Assembly (NCBI RefSeq): GCF_003386795.1
Contig: NZ_QTUC01000001.1
Location: 1,054,001 to 1,118,000 of the forward strand
DNA from: Thermasporomyces composti
Lineage (GTDB): Bacteria; Actinomycetota; Actinomycetes; Propionibacteriales; Actinopolymorphaceae
DNA length: 64,000 nt
Direction of reading: 5' to 3'
A model generated the notes under the pieces. The model saw nothing but the letters and a program-made list of their open reading frames with translations. It was not told the origin of the DNA and searched no databases. Positions 44,683-54,109 of the stretch are shown one piece after another (position 1 is the first letter of the stretch; each line of letters opens with the position of its first letter). The translations under genes were made by a program, and so were the position numbers.

Positions 44683-44979
44683 TCACCCGACGACCTGCGC
44701 CACGACGAGGTTGATCTGCCTCGCGAGTTCGAGGTCGTTGTTGGTGACACCGCCCTGGGAATGGGTCGTCGACGAGAACGACACCGTCGTCCAGCGGATG
44801 TCGATATCGGGGTGGTGATGGAGCTGCTCGGCTACCTCGGCCACCTCATCGACCAGTCGGATGGCCGTCCGAAAGTCCGGGGCCCGCACCGAGCGCACGA
44901 TCGCCCCCGGCCTGGCCTCCCAGCCGGGCAGCGTGCGCAGCGCTTCGGTGATCTGGTCATCGGTGAGGAGTTCGCTCAT
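44683..44979 (-). CDS. 4a-hydroxytetrahydrobiopterin dehydratase (PCD/DCoH family)
   Basis: The 98-residue protein has the pterin dehydratase core. LLTDDQITEALRTLPGW opens it, then VAEVAEQLHHHPDIDIRWTT contains the catalytic HHP triad region, and NDLELARQINLV closes it. It dehydrates 4a-hydroxypterin after aromatic hydroxylation, or serves as a broader pterin-recycling enzyme. GGAAG is a weak ribosome site before the ATG. No aromatic hydroxylase is present in the window. Confidence 0.92.
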   Translation of the reverse strand: MSELLTDDQITEALRTLPGWEARPGAIVRSVRAPDFRTAIRLVDEVAEVAEQLHHHPDIDIRWTTVSFSSTTHSQGGVTNNDLELARQINLVVAQVVG

Positions 44980-45501
44980 CGTCCCGGCTTCCGGTGGCCG
45001 ATAGTCCCTCTCGTCGCCCAGAGTGCCACCTTCTGCGCCGCCTCGTCGAGGGTCGTCTGCCGTGGGGATCGACGACACCCGCGGCCTCCCGGCCGTGTAC
45101 CGCTGTCTGCGAACTCGCTCGCGGCCCAGTGGCCTCGCCGTCTCGCGGCTCGCCGACGCTACGCGCCCGCCGCGATCCGCCCGAGCGGGTCGCTCGGGTC
45201 GGAGGCCTCGACGATCCCCATCACGCCGCCACCCGCAGGTCCTCCTCGTCGGCCAGGTTCCCCGAGCCGAGCTCAGCGCCGGCCAAGGCGTCAGAGGCAT
45301 CACCGTCCGGCTCGGTGATACGGCATCGACCTGGGCCATCGGTTCCCTCCTTCAGCATGGGTCACAGCGGATCGCAGGAGCGGCCGCGACGTGTGCCCTC
45401 GTGGGTTCGTCGACCGTGCTGACACACCGGCGAGCCGGCGGTGAGGACACCCACGTTCGGGGTAGGAGCTGCGGGAGGCCGTCGCAGCGAGCGAGGTAGC
45501 C
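44980..45501. other. 522-bp gap, no convincing gene
   Basis: Several overlapping frames are open on the plus strand, but none has a ribosome site, a domain or a plausible amino-acid profile. They are Arg/Ser/Pro-rich, as expected of random frames in GC-rich DNA. Confidence 0.4.
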
Positions 45502-45795
45502 ATGCGCAGCGAAACCGATGTCACCGCGGACCTGCGCCGGGTTCGTGCCCGCCGGTTGGCCCTGTTCTCCACACAGGCCGAGCCACTCAGTGAGAAATCA
45601 GCGCAACCGGCTGACTACTGGCACAACACACCTGGAGGCGAGATCACCGAGCTCCTCGAGCGGGAAGCCGAGCTGGTGATCGAACGTGCGGAGATCCGTC
45701 GCGCGAAGGGCATCCCCATCACCAGCGCCGACCAGGCCGAGGAGGCCACCGCCCGGCGGATCCTCGCCCGCGTCCGGGAAAAGCGCAGGACCTGA
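45502..45795 (+). CDS. Hypothetical helical protein
   Basis: This 97-residue protein is not recognised. It is rich in Arg, Ala and Glu with long predicted helices (VTADLRRVRARRLALF, EITELLEREAELVIERAEI), possibly a small coiled coil. GCGAGGTA lies a few bases before the ATG. It is convergent with the coiled-coil gene at 45848-46744. Confidence that it is coding comes from a consistent amino-acid profile and the ribosome site. Confidence 0.55.
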   Translation: MRSETDVTADLRRVRARRLALFSTQAEPLSEKSAQPADYWHNTPGGEITELLEREAELVIERAEIRRAKGIPITSADQAEEATARRILARVREKRRT

Positions 45796-45847
45796 CGGTT
45801 GGCCCACCGCCAGGGATCGCCCTCGACGTTTGCCTTCGCCGGCCCCC

Positions 45848-46744
45848 TCAGCGGCGGGTCGCCTGCTCCAGGCGCCGTCGCGCCGAGGCCAGCGTGCCCA
45901 CCGCGCGGTCGTGCCGCCTGGACTCCGCGCGCACGCCACGATCCAGGGCTGCGAGACGTTTCTCGAGGTCGCGAACTCGGGCTCGAGCCGCGACGAGTTC
46001 GCGTTGCGCCTCGTCGCGGCGACGAGTCGCCTCCTCGAGCGCGGCCCGTCGCTCGGCGAGCTCCCGCTCGGCTTCCTCGAGCGCGGCCCGCGCGGCCTGG
46101 GCGCGCTCGTCCCGTCGTTCGGCGGGTCGCGGAGGCCGCTCCCCGCCTTCGGGCTCTCGCTCCGCGTGCCGCCGCGCGGATCGTCGACGGCGAGCGGGCT
46201 GCGGAGCGCCCGGAGCCTCCTCTGCCGGCCCACCGCGCCGGCCAGGGGCGGGAGGAGCCGACCACGCGGGACCGAAGCCGACGTACTCAGCCGGCGCGGC
46301 CAGGCGGCCGCCTCGCACCCGTCTCGCGACGTCGGGATCGACGAGGGCGGCACCGAGTGTGCGCTCGATCTCCCGCACGGTCTCGGCGGTGACCCGGACA
46401 CCCCGGTTCGCCCCGATCCGTCGGGCCGCCCGCACCAGTTCCGTCGTCAGCCGCTCCCGACGAGCGGAGAGCTCACGGAGCAGGCCCCCGTCGCCGGATT
46501 CGTACGCCTCCTGGAACCGCTCCCGGCAGGCGAGCAGCTCCTCCACCGCGTCCGCGCGCTCCCGCACCAGCAGGTTGAGGAGCCACGCGGCATGCGTCGG
46601 CCGACGGAGGCGGCTCAGCGCGTGGGCGAGCTCACGCCGGCCCTGGTCGCGGGCACGTCGGACCTGCTCGTCACGCGCCGCGACGAACTGGTCCGGCGGC
46701 ACCACGTACAGGCGCGCCGCCACCTCCTCGACATCGGCGTCCAC
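45848..46744 (-). CDS. Coiled-coil hypothetical protein
   Basis: The 298-residue protein starts VDADVEEVAARLYVVPPDQFV, followed by a helical domain with RRPTHAAWLLNLLVRER. After a Pro/Arg-rich linker comes a long coiled coil (about 210-295: RAALEEAERELAERRAAL, LVAARARVRDLEKRL). This layout recurs in actinobacterial proteins of unknown function. GTG 46744 is chosen because CACGAT lies 6 nt upstream. Confidence 0.7.
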   Translation of the reverse strand: MDADVEEVAARLYVVPPDQFVAARDEQVRRARDQGRRELAHALSRLRRPTHAAWLLNLLVRERADAVEELLACRERFQEAYESGDGGLLRELSARRERLTTELVRAARRIGANRGVRVTAETVREIERTLGAALVDPDVARRVRGGRLAAPAEYVGFGPAWSAPPAPGRRGGPAEEAPGAPQPARRRRSARRHAEREPEGGERPPRPAERRDERAQAARAALEEAERELAERRAALEEATRRRDEAQRELVAARARVRDLEKRLAALDRGVRAESRRHDRAVGTLASARRRLEQATRR

Positions 46745-46798
46745 CCAGCCATCGTGCCGCAATCACCGGCGGCCCGCAGGAGGCCTTGGCGATCGTGG

Positions 46799-47773
46799 TC
46801 AGCAGCCGTTCTCGCTCTTGACGATCGGCTCGTCGCCTGGACTGAGGCTGTACTTCACGCCCTGGATGACCGGATAGGTGATCTCCGCGGGGCTGCTTCC
46901 GTACCCGTCGTTGTTCTGGTCGTAGATCTGCTCGTAGTGCAGGTGCGCCACACCGGTGTTGACCGAGCCGACCTCGCCGATCTTCTGGCCCGCCTCGACG
47001 CGTTGACCGTCGTGGACGACGATCCTTCCCATGTGGATGTACATGGTGTACCAGCGGCCGCCGTGGTGGATCTTGACCTGACCGTTCGAGGGCTTCACCC
47101 GGTCAACCACCCCCGCGGCCGACGCCACGACGTCAGTGCCGCGGGACTCCCCGTCGGCGTTGAAGATGTCCAGCTTCATGTCGTCCGGGGCGTGACCGGC
47201 GTAGGTGGTCAGCCGGCCCCTCACCCCGCAGGCGAACGGGAGCGCGAACGCCGGACGACCGTCGCTGCTGGTCGGCTTGGGCGAGGGCTTCGGCTCGGGC
47301 TTCGTCGTCGTGGCCGCCACGGGCCGGGGGGTCCGCGTCGCCGAGCGACTCACCCGGGGAGTGCGCGTGGCGCTCGGCGTGGCGGTCCTGGTAGGGGTGG
47401 TCGAGGTCCGCGAAGCCGACGGGGTAGCCGCAGTGGCCGACGTGGCGTCCCCCGGTGTGGCGGGCGTCCCCCGTGGTGTGGCGGGGCGTACCCGCGCGGG
47501 AGCGTTCAGCATCCTCGCCTGCGTCTCGCCGGCCGGCAGGTCCTTGGCCTCGGACTGGAGCGCGGCGACCACCTCGACCGGCTTCCCATCGGTGATCCAG
47601 AAGGTGGCCGTGCCCACAGCGAAAGCGGTCACGCCAGCGATGACGGCGGCTCGCGCCGGCTTCCCGAATCGCTGCCGCGGCGTGCCGCGATGTCGAGGCT
47701 GATACGAGCGTCCGAGACTGTCGGGGCTTCCGAGATTGTCGGGGCTTCCGAGATTGTCGGGGTCGGTGGGCAC
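46799..47773 (-). CDS. M23 family metallopeptidase (LytM-like cell-wall hydrolase)
   Basis: The 324-residue protein has an N-terminal cytoplasmic region with 18-bp-encoded DNLGSP repeats and one membrane helix (about 42-63). A Thr/Pro/Ser/Arg linker with several S/T-R-T-P repeats follows, then an M23 domain (about 185-320). HLHYEQ supplies the HxH zinc motif. The first ligand region reads GHAPDDMKLDIF, a stretched form of the usual HxxxD. It probably cleaves peptidoglycan cross-links, but the altered first motif leaves some doubt. GTG 47773 has AAGGAG about 11 nt upstream. Confidence 0.85.
   Translation of the reverse strand: MPTDPDNLGSPDNLGSPDSLGRSYQPRHRGTPRQRFGKPARAAVIAGVTAFAVGTATFWITDGKPVEVVAALQSEAKDLPAGETQARMLNAPARVRPATPRGTPATPGDATSATAATPSASRTSTTPTRTATPSATRTPRVSRSATRTPRPVAATTTKPEPKPSPKPTSSDGRPAFALPFACGVRGRLTTYAGHAPDDMKLDIFNADGESRGTDVVASAAGVVDRVKPSNGQVKIHHGGRWYTMYIHMGRIVVHDGQRVEAGQKIGEVGSVNTGVAHLHYEQIYDQNNDGYGSSPAEITYPVIQGVKYSLSPGDEPIVKSENGC
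47711..47764. repeat. 18-bp coding tandem repeat, three copies
   Basis: TCCGAGATTGTCGGGGCT-type units start at 47711, 47729 and 47747 with one or two mismatches. On the minus strand they encode the DNLGSP repeats just after the M23 start codon. Confidence 0.88.
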
Positions 47774-48173
47774 CCTCAACCGATCTCCTTCCGTCAGCTG
47801 GCCTGTCGTCTCGCACGGCCTCCGACGAGGGCCCACGCCGGAACCCCCCGATGCAGCGAAGGACGATCACGCTGCGTGGCCGAAGTGAGGCCTCACCCAC
47901 TCCCGGGTTGCCCGCCGGGAGCCGTGCTTCGGTTGTGCCGGTACGGCCCCCGTGGCCGACTCGCGCGGCATTGTGCCCGACAGGAGGGATTCGAGGCGGG
48001 TTGTGTCCACAATGCGGGAAGTTGATCCTGGTGATGGGCGGAACGAGCGCGCCTTGTATCGCAGGGGTGACGACGCGCGCTGATCACGATCCGTGATCGA
48101 AAGCGGCCTCCGCACTCGCGCCCTCAGGCCAGGCGATCGCTCAGCGACGCCGCCCAGACGGCATGGCGGGAGA
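47774..48173 (-). promoter_or_regulatory. Long, structured leader of the M23 peptidase gene
   Basis: The 400-bp region holds no gene. It includes a perfect palindrome GTGAGGCCTCAC (47885-47896) and a 7-bp hairpin with 8-nt loop (47900-47906 with 47915-47921). A spaced palindrome GATCACG-ATC-CGTGATC lies at 48082-48098. Cell-wall hydrolase genes of actinobacteria often have c-di-AMP riboswitches in such leaders; I see only weak resemblance, so none is called. Confidence 0.35.
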
Positions 48174-49247
48174 TCAGACGTTGAACTTGAACTCCACGAC
48201 GTCCCCGTCGGCCATCACGTAGTCCTTGCCCTCCAAGCGGACCTTGCCGCGGGCGCGCGCCTCGGCCATGGACCCTGCCTCCACCAGGTCGTCGAAGGAG
48301 ACGACCTCGGCCTTGATGAAGCCGCGCTGGAAGTCGCTGTGGATGACACCGGCGGCCTCGGGCGCGGTGGCGCCCCGGCGGATGGTCCACGCCCGGGCTT
48401 CCTTGGGCCCAGCCGTGAGGAAGGTCTGCAGGCCGAGAGTCTCGAACCCGACCCGGGCCAGCATGGCCAGCCCGGACTCGTCCTGGCCGATGGACTTCAG
48501 CAGCTCCAGCGCCTCGTCCGGCGACAGCTCCTGAAGCTCCGCCTCGAGCTTGGCGTCCAAGAAGATCGCCTCGGCGGGTGCCACGAGCTCGGAGAGCTCC
48601 GCTCGCAGCCGCTGGTCGGTGAGCGCCTCCTCGTCGCAGTTGAAGACGTAGAGGAACGGCTTTGCGGTGAGGAGGTTGAGCTCCTTGAGCTCCGGCCGGT
48701 CCAAGCCGGCGGCGAACACCGTGGTGCCCTTCTCGAGGGCGGACTTGACTTGGCGGACGAGGTCGACCTTCTCGCCCAGGTCCTTCTTGACTCGCGCCTC
48801 CTTCTCCAGACGCGGCAACGCCTTCTCGATCGTCTGGAGGTCGGCGAGGATGAGCTCGGTCGTGATCGTGCTGATGTCGTCCGCCGGCGAGACCTTGCCG
48901 TCGACGTGCGCGACGTTCGGGTCACTGAACACCCGCGTCACCTGGCAGATCGCCGCCGTCTCCCGGATGTGGGCCAAGAACTGGTTGCCCAGCCCTTCCC
49001 CCTCCGAGGCACCCCGGACGAGGCCCGCGATGTCGACGAACTGCACCGTGGCGGGGACGATCTTCGCCGAGTTGAAGAGGCGGGCCAAGACCTCGAGCCG
49101 GGGGTCCGGGACTCCGACGACGCCGACGTTCGGTTCCAACGTCGCGAACGGATAGTTGGCCGCGAGCACGTCGTTCGCGGTGAGCGCGTTGAACAGGGTC
49201 GACTTCCCGGCGTTGGGAAGACCCACGATCCCGATCGACAAGGCCAC
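48174..49247 (-). CDS. ychF: Redox-/ribosome-associated ATPase YchF
   Basis: The 357-residue protein belongs to the Obg-related YchF family, which prefers ATP. P-loop GLPNAGKST, switch II DIAGLVRGASEGEGLGNQFL and a C-terminal TGS domain (about 275-357, ending GDVVEFKFNV) are present. GTG 49247 (VALSIGIVGLP) is preferred because TAGGCT lies 8 nt upstream. The frame is open further but that stretch is non-conserved. It is divergent from rmuC. Confidence 0.95.
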   Translation of the reverse strand: MALSIGIVGLPNAGKSTLFNALTANDVLAANYPFATLEPNVGVVGVPDPRLEVLARLFNSAKIVPATVQFVDIAGLVRGASEGEGLGNQFLAHIRETAAICQVTRVFSDPNVAHVDGKVSPADDISTITTELILADLQTIEKALPRLEKEARVKKDLGEKVDLVRQVKSALEKGTTVFAAGLDRPELKELNLLTAKPFLYVFNCDEEALTDQRLRAELSELVAPAEAIFLDAKLEAELQELSPDEALELLKSIGQDESGLAMLARVGFETLGLQTFLTAGPKEARAWTIRRGATAPEAAGVIHSDFQRGFIKAEVVSFDDLVEAGSMAEARARGKVRLEGKDYVMADGDVVEFKFNV

Positions 49248-49255
49248 GACGAACA

Positions 49256-49261
49256 AGCCTA
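49256..49261 (-). promoter_or_regulatory. Probable -10 element TAGGCT of leaderless ychF
   Basis: On the minus strand TAGGCT ends 8 nt before GTG 49247. Confidence 0.45.
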
Positions 49262-49409
49262 CGCAGGGTCGCCGGCTCCGGAGCAGGTGGACCGCCTGGC
49301 CGCGCGAGCGCGCCGCTTGTCGACGCCCGTCTGCACCACGCGGTCTGCCCGCGCCACACGGACTGCCCACCTCACACGGACTGTCGGTGGCACGCGTCAC
49401 AGTGATCGC

Positions 49410-50654
49410 ATGAACGCGACGACCTTCCTCACCTTCCTGGTGGGGCTCGTGGTGGGCATGGTCATCGGCGCGCTCCTCATCCGCGTGCGCATCGGCGACG
49501 CGCTCGCCCGAGCCACCGCTGAACGGGACGCCGCGGAGAGCCGACTCGCCGAGCTGGCGGCCGACCGGCGTACGCTCGCCGAGCAGGTCAAGGCCGCCTC
49601 GGCGGACGCGATGACCCAGTCCAGCCAGCAGCTGCTCACCCTCGCGGACGCGCGGATGCGGGCCGCGGAGAGCGTGGTGGCACCGGTGAAGGAGAGCCTC
49701 GACCGGTTCGACGCGCGGCTGCGCGAGCTCGAGCAGTCACGTGTCGCGTTGGAGGCGACCCTGCGCGAGCAGGTCGACGCCGTTCGCCTGACCGGGGAGG
49801 CGCTCCGGCGGGAGACCGGTGCCCTCGCCACCGCACTGCGCAAGCCTCAGGTGCGGGGGCGGTGGGGAGAGCTCCACCTGGCCAGGGCCGCTGAGCTGGC
49901 CGGCCTCGTCGAGCACTGCGACATCACCTTCCAGCACAGCACCTCCACCGCCGACGGCGTCCACCGTCCCGACGCCGTCGTCCGCCTCGCGGGCGGCAAG
50001 CACATCGTGATCGACGCGAAGGTGCCCCTGGAGGCGTTCCTCGAGGCGGCCGAAGCCACCGACGACGAGGCCCGGGAACGTGGACTGGTCGCCCACGCTC
50101 GTCAGGTTCGCGCCCACGTCGACGCCCTGGCGAGCAAGGCCTACTGGCGGCGTCTGCCCGCAACGCCGGAGTTCGTCGTCCTCTTCATGCCGGGCGAGGC
50201 GTTCCTCTCCCACGCGCTCGAAGCCGACCCCACGCTCTTGGAGTACGCCGCCGAACGTCGCGTGATCCTCGCGACGCCGAGCACGCTCATCGCCCTCCTC
50301 CGCACCGTCGCGTACGCCTGGACCGAACAGTCCTTGACCCAGAACGCCCGCGAGGTCTTCGAGCTGGGGCGAGAGCTCTACGAGCGCCTCGGTCGGCTCG
50401 GCCGTCACCTCGATCGGCTCGGCAGGTCTCTCGCCGGGGCGGTCGGCGCCTACAACGAGGCGATCGGCTCGCTCGAGACTCGAGTCCTGGTCACCGCTCG
50501 CCGCCTCCGCGATCTCAAGGTCACCGCCGAGGAGCTGGAGAACCCCACCCCAGTCGACCAAGCGGTTCGCCCGCTGGCCGCGGCCGAGCTCGTCGCGTCG
50601 GCTGCCGAGGCTCGCGCCGTCCGCTCCCTCACGGACCAGAGGAACGAGCGGTAG
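49410..50654 (+). CDS. rmuC: DNA recombination protein RmuC
   Basis: The 414-residue protein has an N-terminal membrane anchor (about 5-26). A coiled coil follows (about 30-125), then the PD-(D/E)XK-like RmuC domain: RGRWGELHLARAAELAGL, IVIDAKVPLEAFL and EFVVLFMPGEAFLSHAL. It limits inversion events at DNA repeats in E. coli. ATG 49410 is chosen because the membrane anchor starts there and CACAGT lies 6 nt upstream. The open frame far upstream is antisense to ychF. Confidence 0.9.
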   Translation: MNATTFLTFLVGLVVGMVIGALLIRVRIGDALARATAERDAAESRLAELAADRRTLAEQVKAASADAMTQSSQQLLTLADARMRAAESVVAPVKESLDRFDARLRELEQSRVALEATLREQVDAVRLTGEALRRETGALATALRKPQVRGRWGELHLARAAELAGLVEHCDITFQHSTSTADGVHRPDAVVRLAGGKHIVIDAKVPLEAFLEAAEATDDEARERGLVAHARQVRAHVDALASKAYWRRLPATPEFVVLFMPGEAFLSHALEADPTLLEYAAERRVILATPSTLIALLRTVAYAWTEQSLTQNAREVFELGRELYERLGRLGRHLDRLGRSLAGAVGAYNEAIGSLETRVLVTARRLRDLKVTAEELENPTPVDQAVRPLAAAELVASAAEARAVRSLTDQRNER

Positions 50655-50807
50655 CCCGGAGGCGCCACGAGTGTCGAAGTGGACGGGGGACCGCGAGCGG
50701 GACGAACCTCTTCTCATACCCCGCGAACCGTCCGGCAACACCCGGGAACGGCCCAAGGCCGCCCAGAGCAGGTGACGTGTCACCTTGTCGGGCAATATCG
50801 TGGCGTG

Positions 50808-53297
50808 GTGCAGGAATCCGGCCGGGACAGAGTGCTGCCACCGAGGCACCGCCCAGCGGGCCCTGCGGGCGGGCGACGGGCGGCGACCAACCGTCCCCTC
50901 GAGCCCGCACCCCCCGTGGACGGCCCCATGGCGGACGATTCACTGCTCGACGGTGTCGTCGGTTCGGAGGGCCGCCAGGTCGGCTTCGCCGGCACCCACC
51001 CCTCTCCGCCGGCTATGCACGTCGAGTTCGAGGACATCGAGCCGGGGCCGTGGGGCGCCAGGGCCCAGGTCGGGGGTCCCACCTACGGCCAGCCACCGTC
51101 GCTGGAGCCATCGCAACGGTCCTCGTCCAGGACACCGTCCCAGCCGTCTCCTCGACCGTCCGGTCAACGCGGCCGTCGCGCCGCCCCCATGCCGGAGGGC
51201 GTCGAGACCAACCGCCCGACTTTCGGCGCCGGGAAGCGGGCTCGCCTCGCGTCCGCGCCGTCGACGCCGGACCCTGCCGGCACCGGGTACGAACGGTCGG
51301 ACAACCCCCAGCCACCCGCGCGTCACCTCGGTCCCTCACCAGGAGACGACCGCACGCCAGGGGATGACCTCCGGCCCCGGCCACGCCATGCCTCGTCAAG
51401 CCCGGCCTCGTCAAACCCGGCTCCTTCAAGCCCGGCCTCGTCGAGCTCGGTCCATTCGACCTCGTGGGAACCGGGCCCGCAGCCACCCGATGACACCCCA
51501 GGCTGGGACCGGTCCGGCGCGCACGCGACCTCCCCCACGTCCCATGCCGGCTCCCCCACGTCCCATGCCGGCTCCCCCACGTCCCATGCCGGGCCTGGGG
51601 ACTGGACCCGGTGGACCGAGCCAACCGGCTCGTCGAGCCGACCTGCGGGACGACGCCGCAGAGACGTGCCGCCGGACTCCGAACCCGTGCGGGGCTCTCG
51701 GCACGCGGCTGGCGAGAACCCGCAGGGTGTGTCGGCGTTCCCCACGGCCACGCCGGCCACCCCGCACTCCGGCTCCCCCGGTCCGGTCGGCGATGAGACG
51801 TGGTCTCGGTGGACCTCCGCGGTCGGAGACCGGGCCGCTGACGATCCGGGAGCCAGCGCCCGGACCTGGTCTGCGACGGTCGGTGGGTCCGACCTCGGGG
51901 CGCACGCCGCCGAGCGTTCGCGCACGGATGGCAGCCACCGGAGCCCGACCGACGTCGAGGGCAGCGACGTCTCGCCCAGCTGGGCTGTGAGCGATCCCGT
52001 CGACCTTCTGGCCGACCTCCCCGACGTACCCACCTACCGAGACGACGAGCCGGGGGAGCCCACTCCCGACCACGTCGATTCCCGAGCCACAGCCTCCCAC
52101 CCGCGCCCGTCTGGACCCGACCGCCCGGGCCCGGCCACCGAGCTCACCGCCCGGTTCGACGCCTCATGGGACCGCGGCGACGGCTGGCACCATGGCGGAG
52201 CGCACGCTGGCCCGCCTAGCACGTCTCCGCCCAGCACGTCGGAGCTGGAGACGTCCGGTCCGGCGACCCGGTTCGGCGACCGCGGCTCCCACGTCGACGA
52301 CCGAAGCGGTCGCCATGACCCGGCGTCGCCCGAGGCCACTGATCGGTTCGCGGATCCCGCTGATCCGTGGGGACCGCGCCAGCCGACCACGGCGGGTCGC
52401 CACGCGCGGGACCCCGGACGCCAGACCCCGCACCTCGACTCGGACCAGCGGCCGACCGACTCTGCGGCTGCGGACCTGCCCACGCGCGCGGAGCGGTCAC
52501 ACGAGCGGCCCTCGCAACACACGGAGAGGCTGTACAGCCGCCGACGGGAGCTGCCCGACGACTACCCGGAATACCTTCGCCCCCGCGGTCACCGGCTGCC
52601 GGAGGCCAAGGAGGCCGACGCTACGAAGCAAACCGACCCGCGCCCGCTCTCAGCCGCCAGGTCGTCCCGGTCGACGCCGCACGCGCGCGACGCCCTCGCT
52701 CCTCGAGCGGACGAGCGCCTCCGGCGGAGCGGTCGACCGACGCCGCCGGAGCGTGGCCTGCCGGCCTGGGCCGCCGTGCTCATCGCGCTCGGCAGCGGGC
52801 TCGCCGTCTCAGTCGTGGATCTCCTGGTGACCGGGCGGCTGAGCGCGCTCTTCAGCCTGGGCTTCGTCCTGACGGCGTTCGGCATCGCGGCTGGAGTTCG
52901 GCGGTCCGACATGTTCACCGCCGGCGTCCTCCCACCGCTGGCCGCCCTCGGAACGTTCACTGTGTTGGCGGTGGCGATGCCTGAGCGACTCGGAGACTTC
53001 TCGCTACCGCTCGCCATCCTGGTGGGACTGGCGTCGAAGGCGTGGACGCTGGTCGCCGCCACCGCCCTGTCGCTGGGGACGATCGCCTTCCGCGTGCTGA
53101 CTCGACGCGACGAGGACGACCCGGACGACCTCAACGGGAATGAGCCACCCGCAGGTCCTTCCGCAGCTCGGGCGGCAAGGCGAAGGTCAAGCTCTCGCTG
53201 GCTGTCCGCACTTCTTCGTGCGGCGGGAAACCGCGCTGCCGGAGGAACTCGAGGACGCCCTCGACGAGCTCGTCAGGCACCGAAGCGCCGCTCGTGA
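50808..53297 (+). CDS. Large disordered protein with C-terminal DUF6542-like membrane domain
   Basis: The first 640 or so residues are dominated by Ser, Pro, Asp, Arg, Gly and Thr, with SPTSHAG and ASSNPASS repeats, and are probably disordered. The last 180 contain four membrane helices, starting [21 protein letters not shown] and including [20 protein letters not shown]. Position next to ispH fits the actinobacterial DUF6542 family. GTG 50808 is taken because TATCGT ends 6 nt upstream; MADDSLLDG further in is another possible start. The last 167 bp overlap the convergent ispH gene and encode a basic tail after [12 protein letters not shown]. That overlap is unusual, so a lost stop codon or a frameshift is possible. 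Confidence 0.65.
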   Translation: MQESGRDRVLPPRHRPAGPAGGRRAATNRPLEPAPPVDGPMADDSLLDGVVGSEGRQVGFAGTHPSPPAMHVEFEDIEPGPWGARAQVGGPTYGQPPSLEPSQRSSSRTPSQPSPRPSGQRGRRAAPMPEGVETNRPTFGAGKRARLASAPSTPDPAGTGYERSDNPQPPARHLGPSPGDDRTPGDDLRPRPRHASSSPASSNPAPSSPASSSSVHSTSWEPGPQPPDDTPGWDRSGAHATSPTSHAGSPTSHAGSPTSHAGPGDWTRWTEPTGSSSRPAGRRRRDVPPDSEPVRGSRHAAGENPQGVSAFPTATPATPHSGSPGPVGDETWSRWTSAVGDRAADDPGASARTWSATVGGSDLGAHAAERSRTDGSHRSPTDVEGSDVSPSWAVSDPVDLLADLPDVPTYRDDEPGEPTPDHVDSRATASHPRPSGPDRPGPATELTARFDASWDRGDGWHHGGAHAGPPSTSPPSTSELETSGPATRFGDRGSHVDDRSGRHDPASPEATDRFADPADPWGPRQPTTAGRHARDPGRQTPHLDSDQRPTDSAAADLPTRAERSHERPSQHTERLYSRRRELPDDYPEYLRPRGHRLPEAKEADATKQTDPRPLSAARSSRSTPHARDALAPRADERLRRSGRPTPPERGLPAWAAVLIALGSGLAVSVVDLLVTGRLSALFSLGFVLTAFGIAAGVRRSDMFTAGVLPPLAALGTFTVLAVAMPERLGDFSLPLAILVGLASKAWTLVAATALSLGTIAFRVLTRRDEDDPDDLNGNEPPAGPSAARAARRRSSSRWLSALLRAAGNRAAGGTRGRPRRARQAPKRRS
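51531..51593. repeat. 21-bp coding tandem repeat, three copies
   Basis: Units starting at 51531, 51552 and 51573 read TCCCCCACGTCCCATGCCGG plus one base and are identical except the last base. They encode SPTSHAG. A looser 15/30-bp repeat (AAGCCCGGCCTCGTC) lies at about 51398-51441 in the same gene. Confidence 0.9.
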
Positions 53298-54096
53298 CGG
53301 CGACGACGTTGACCCCTTCGAGCCAGGCCTCGTCAATCTCGGACGCGTCATCGACGCGGTACGCGGCTTTCGAGCCGGCGTCCAGGGCGACCTCGACCAG
53401 CCGAACGGAGTTCGAGGAGTTGGCCGACCCCACGACGATCGTCAGGTCGGCCTCACGGGCGACCTCCTTGACGGCCTGCTGGCGGTTCTGGGTTGCGTAG
53501 CAGATGTCATCGCTCGGCGGGTCGACCAACAGAGGGAAGCGTCGGCGGAGGCGCTGGACTGTCTCCATCGTCTCGTCCACCGACAGCGTGGTCTGGGAGA
53601 GCCAGGCCACCTTGCCGGGGTCGCGGACCTCCACCTTGTCCGCGTCGTCCGGGCTCTCGACCAGCTGGATGGCGGACGGTGCCTCCCCCGAGGTTCCCTC
53701 GACCTCTTCGTGTCCGGCGTGACCGATGAGGAGGATGTCCATGCCCTCGCTGGCGAACCGACGCGCCTCGTGGTGGACCTTCGTCACGAGCGGGCAGGTG
53801 GCGTCGATCGTCTTCAGGGACCGCTCCGCCGCCTGCTGACGCACCGCAGGTGACACGCCGTGTGCGGAGAACACGACGGTCGCACCTTCGGGTACCTGGT
53901 CGAGCTCCTCGACGAAGATCGCGCCACGCTGTTCCAGCGACTTGACCACGTGCTGGTTGTGCACGATCTGCTTGCGGACGTAGATCGGAGGGCCGTAGAG
54001 CTCGAGAGCCTTCTCGACGGTGATCACCGCCCGGTCGACTCCGGCACAGTAGCCACGGGGGGCGGCGAGCAGGACACGGCGCTCCGTCGACGTCAT
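53131..54096 (-). CDS. ispH: 4-hydroxy-3-methylbut-2-enyl diphosphate reductase
   Basis: The 321-residue protein makes IPP and DMAPP at the end of the MEP isoprenoid pathway. The three cluster cysteines are in APRGYCAGV (C17), [12 protein letters not shown] and [21 protein letters not shown] and [10 protein letters not shown] bind substrate phosphate. ATG 54096 is chosen because TACGAT ends 7 nt upstream. The 3' end is overlapped by the convergent DUF6542-type gene. Confidence 0.95.
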   Translation of the reverse strand: MTSTERRVLLAAPRGYCAGVDRAVITVEKALELYGPPIYVRKQIVHNQHVVKSLEQRGAIFVEELDQVPEGATVVFSAHGVSPAVRQQAAERSLKTIDATCPLVTKVHHEARRFASEGMDILLIGHAGHEEVEGTSGEAPSAIQLVESPDDADKVEVRDPGKVAWLSQTTLSVDETMETVQRLRRRFPLLVDPPSDDICYATQNRQQAVKEVAREADLTIVVGSANSSNSVRLVEVALDAGSKAAYRVDDASEIDEAWLEGVNVVAVTSGASVPDELVEGVLEFLRQRGFPPHEEVRTASESLTFALPPELRKDLRVAHSR

Positions 54097-54103
54097 GCCC
54101 CTC

Positions 54104-54109
54104 ATCGTA
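54104..54109 (-). promoter_or_regulatory. Probable -10 element TACGAT of leaderless ispH
   Basis: On the minus strand TACGAT ends 7 nt before the ispH ATG. Confidence 0.5.

Noticed and set aside
45023-45499. A 158-codon plus-strand frame in the 45-kb gap
   Set aside because: Arg/Ser/Pro-rich random-frame composition, no ribosome site and no recognisable domain.
47774-48173. Firm call of a c-di-AMP riboswitch
   Set aside because: Only loose similarity of short segments; the conserved GGTGAA and CCGTCAGCTAAC elements are not clearly present.
48093-49409. Upstream extension of the rmuC frame by 439 codons
   Set aside because: This part is antisense to ychF; RmuC begins with its membrane anchor at 49410.
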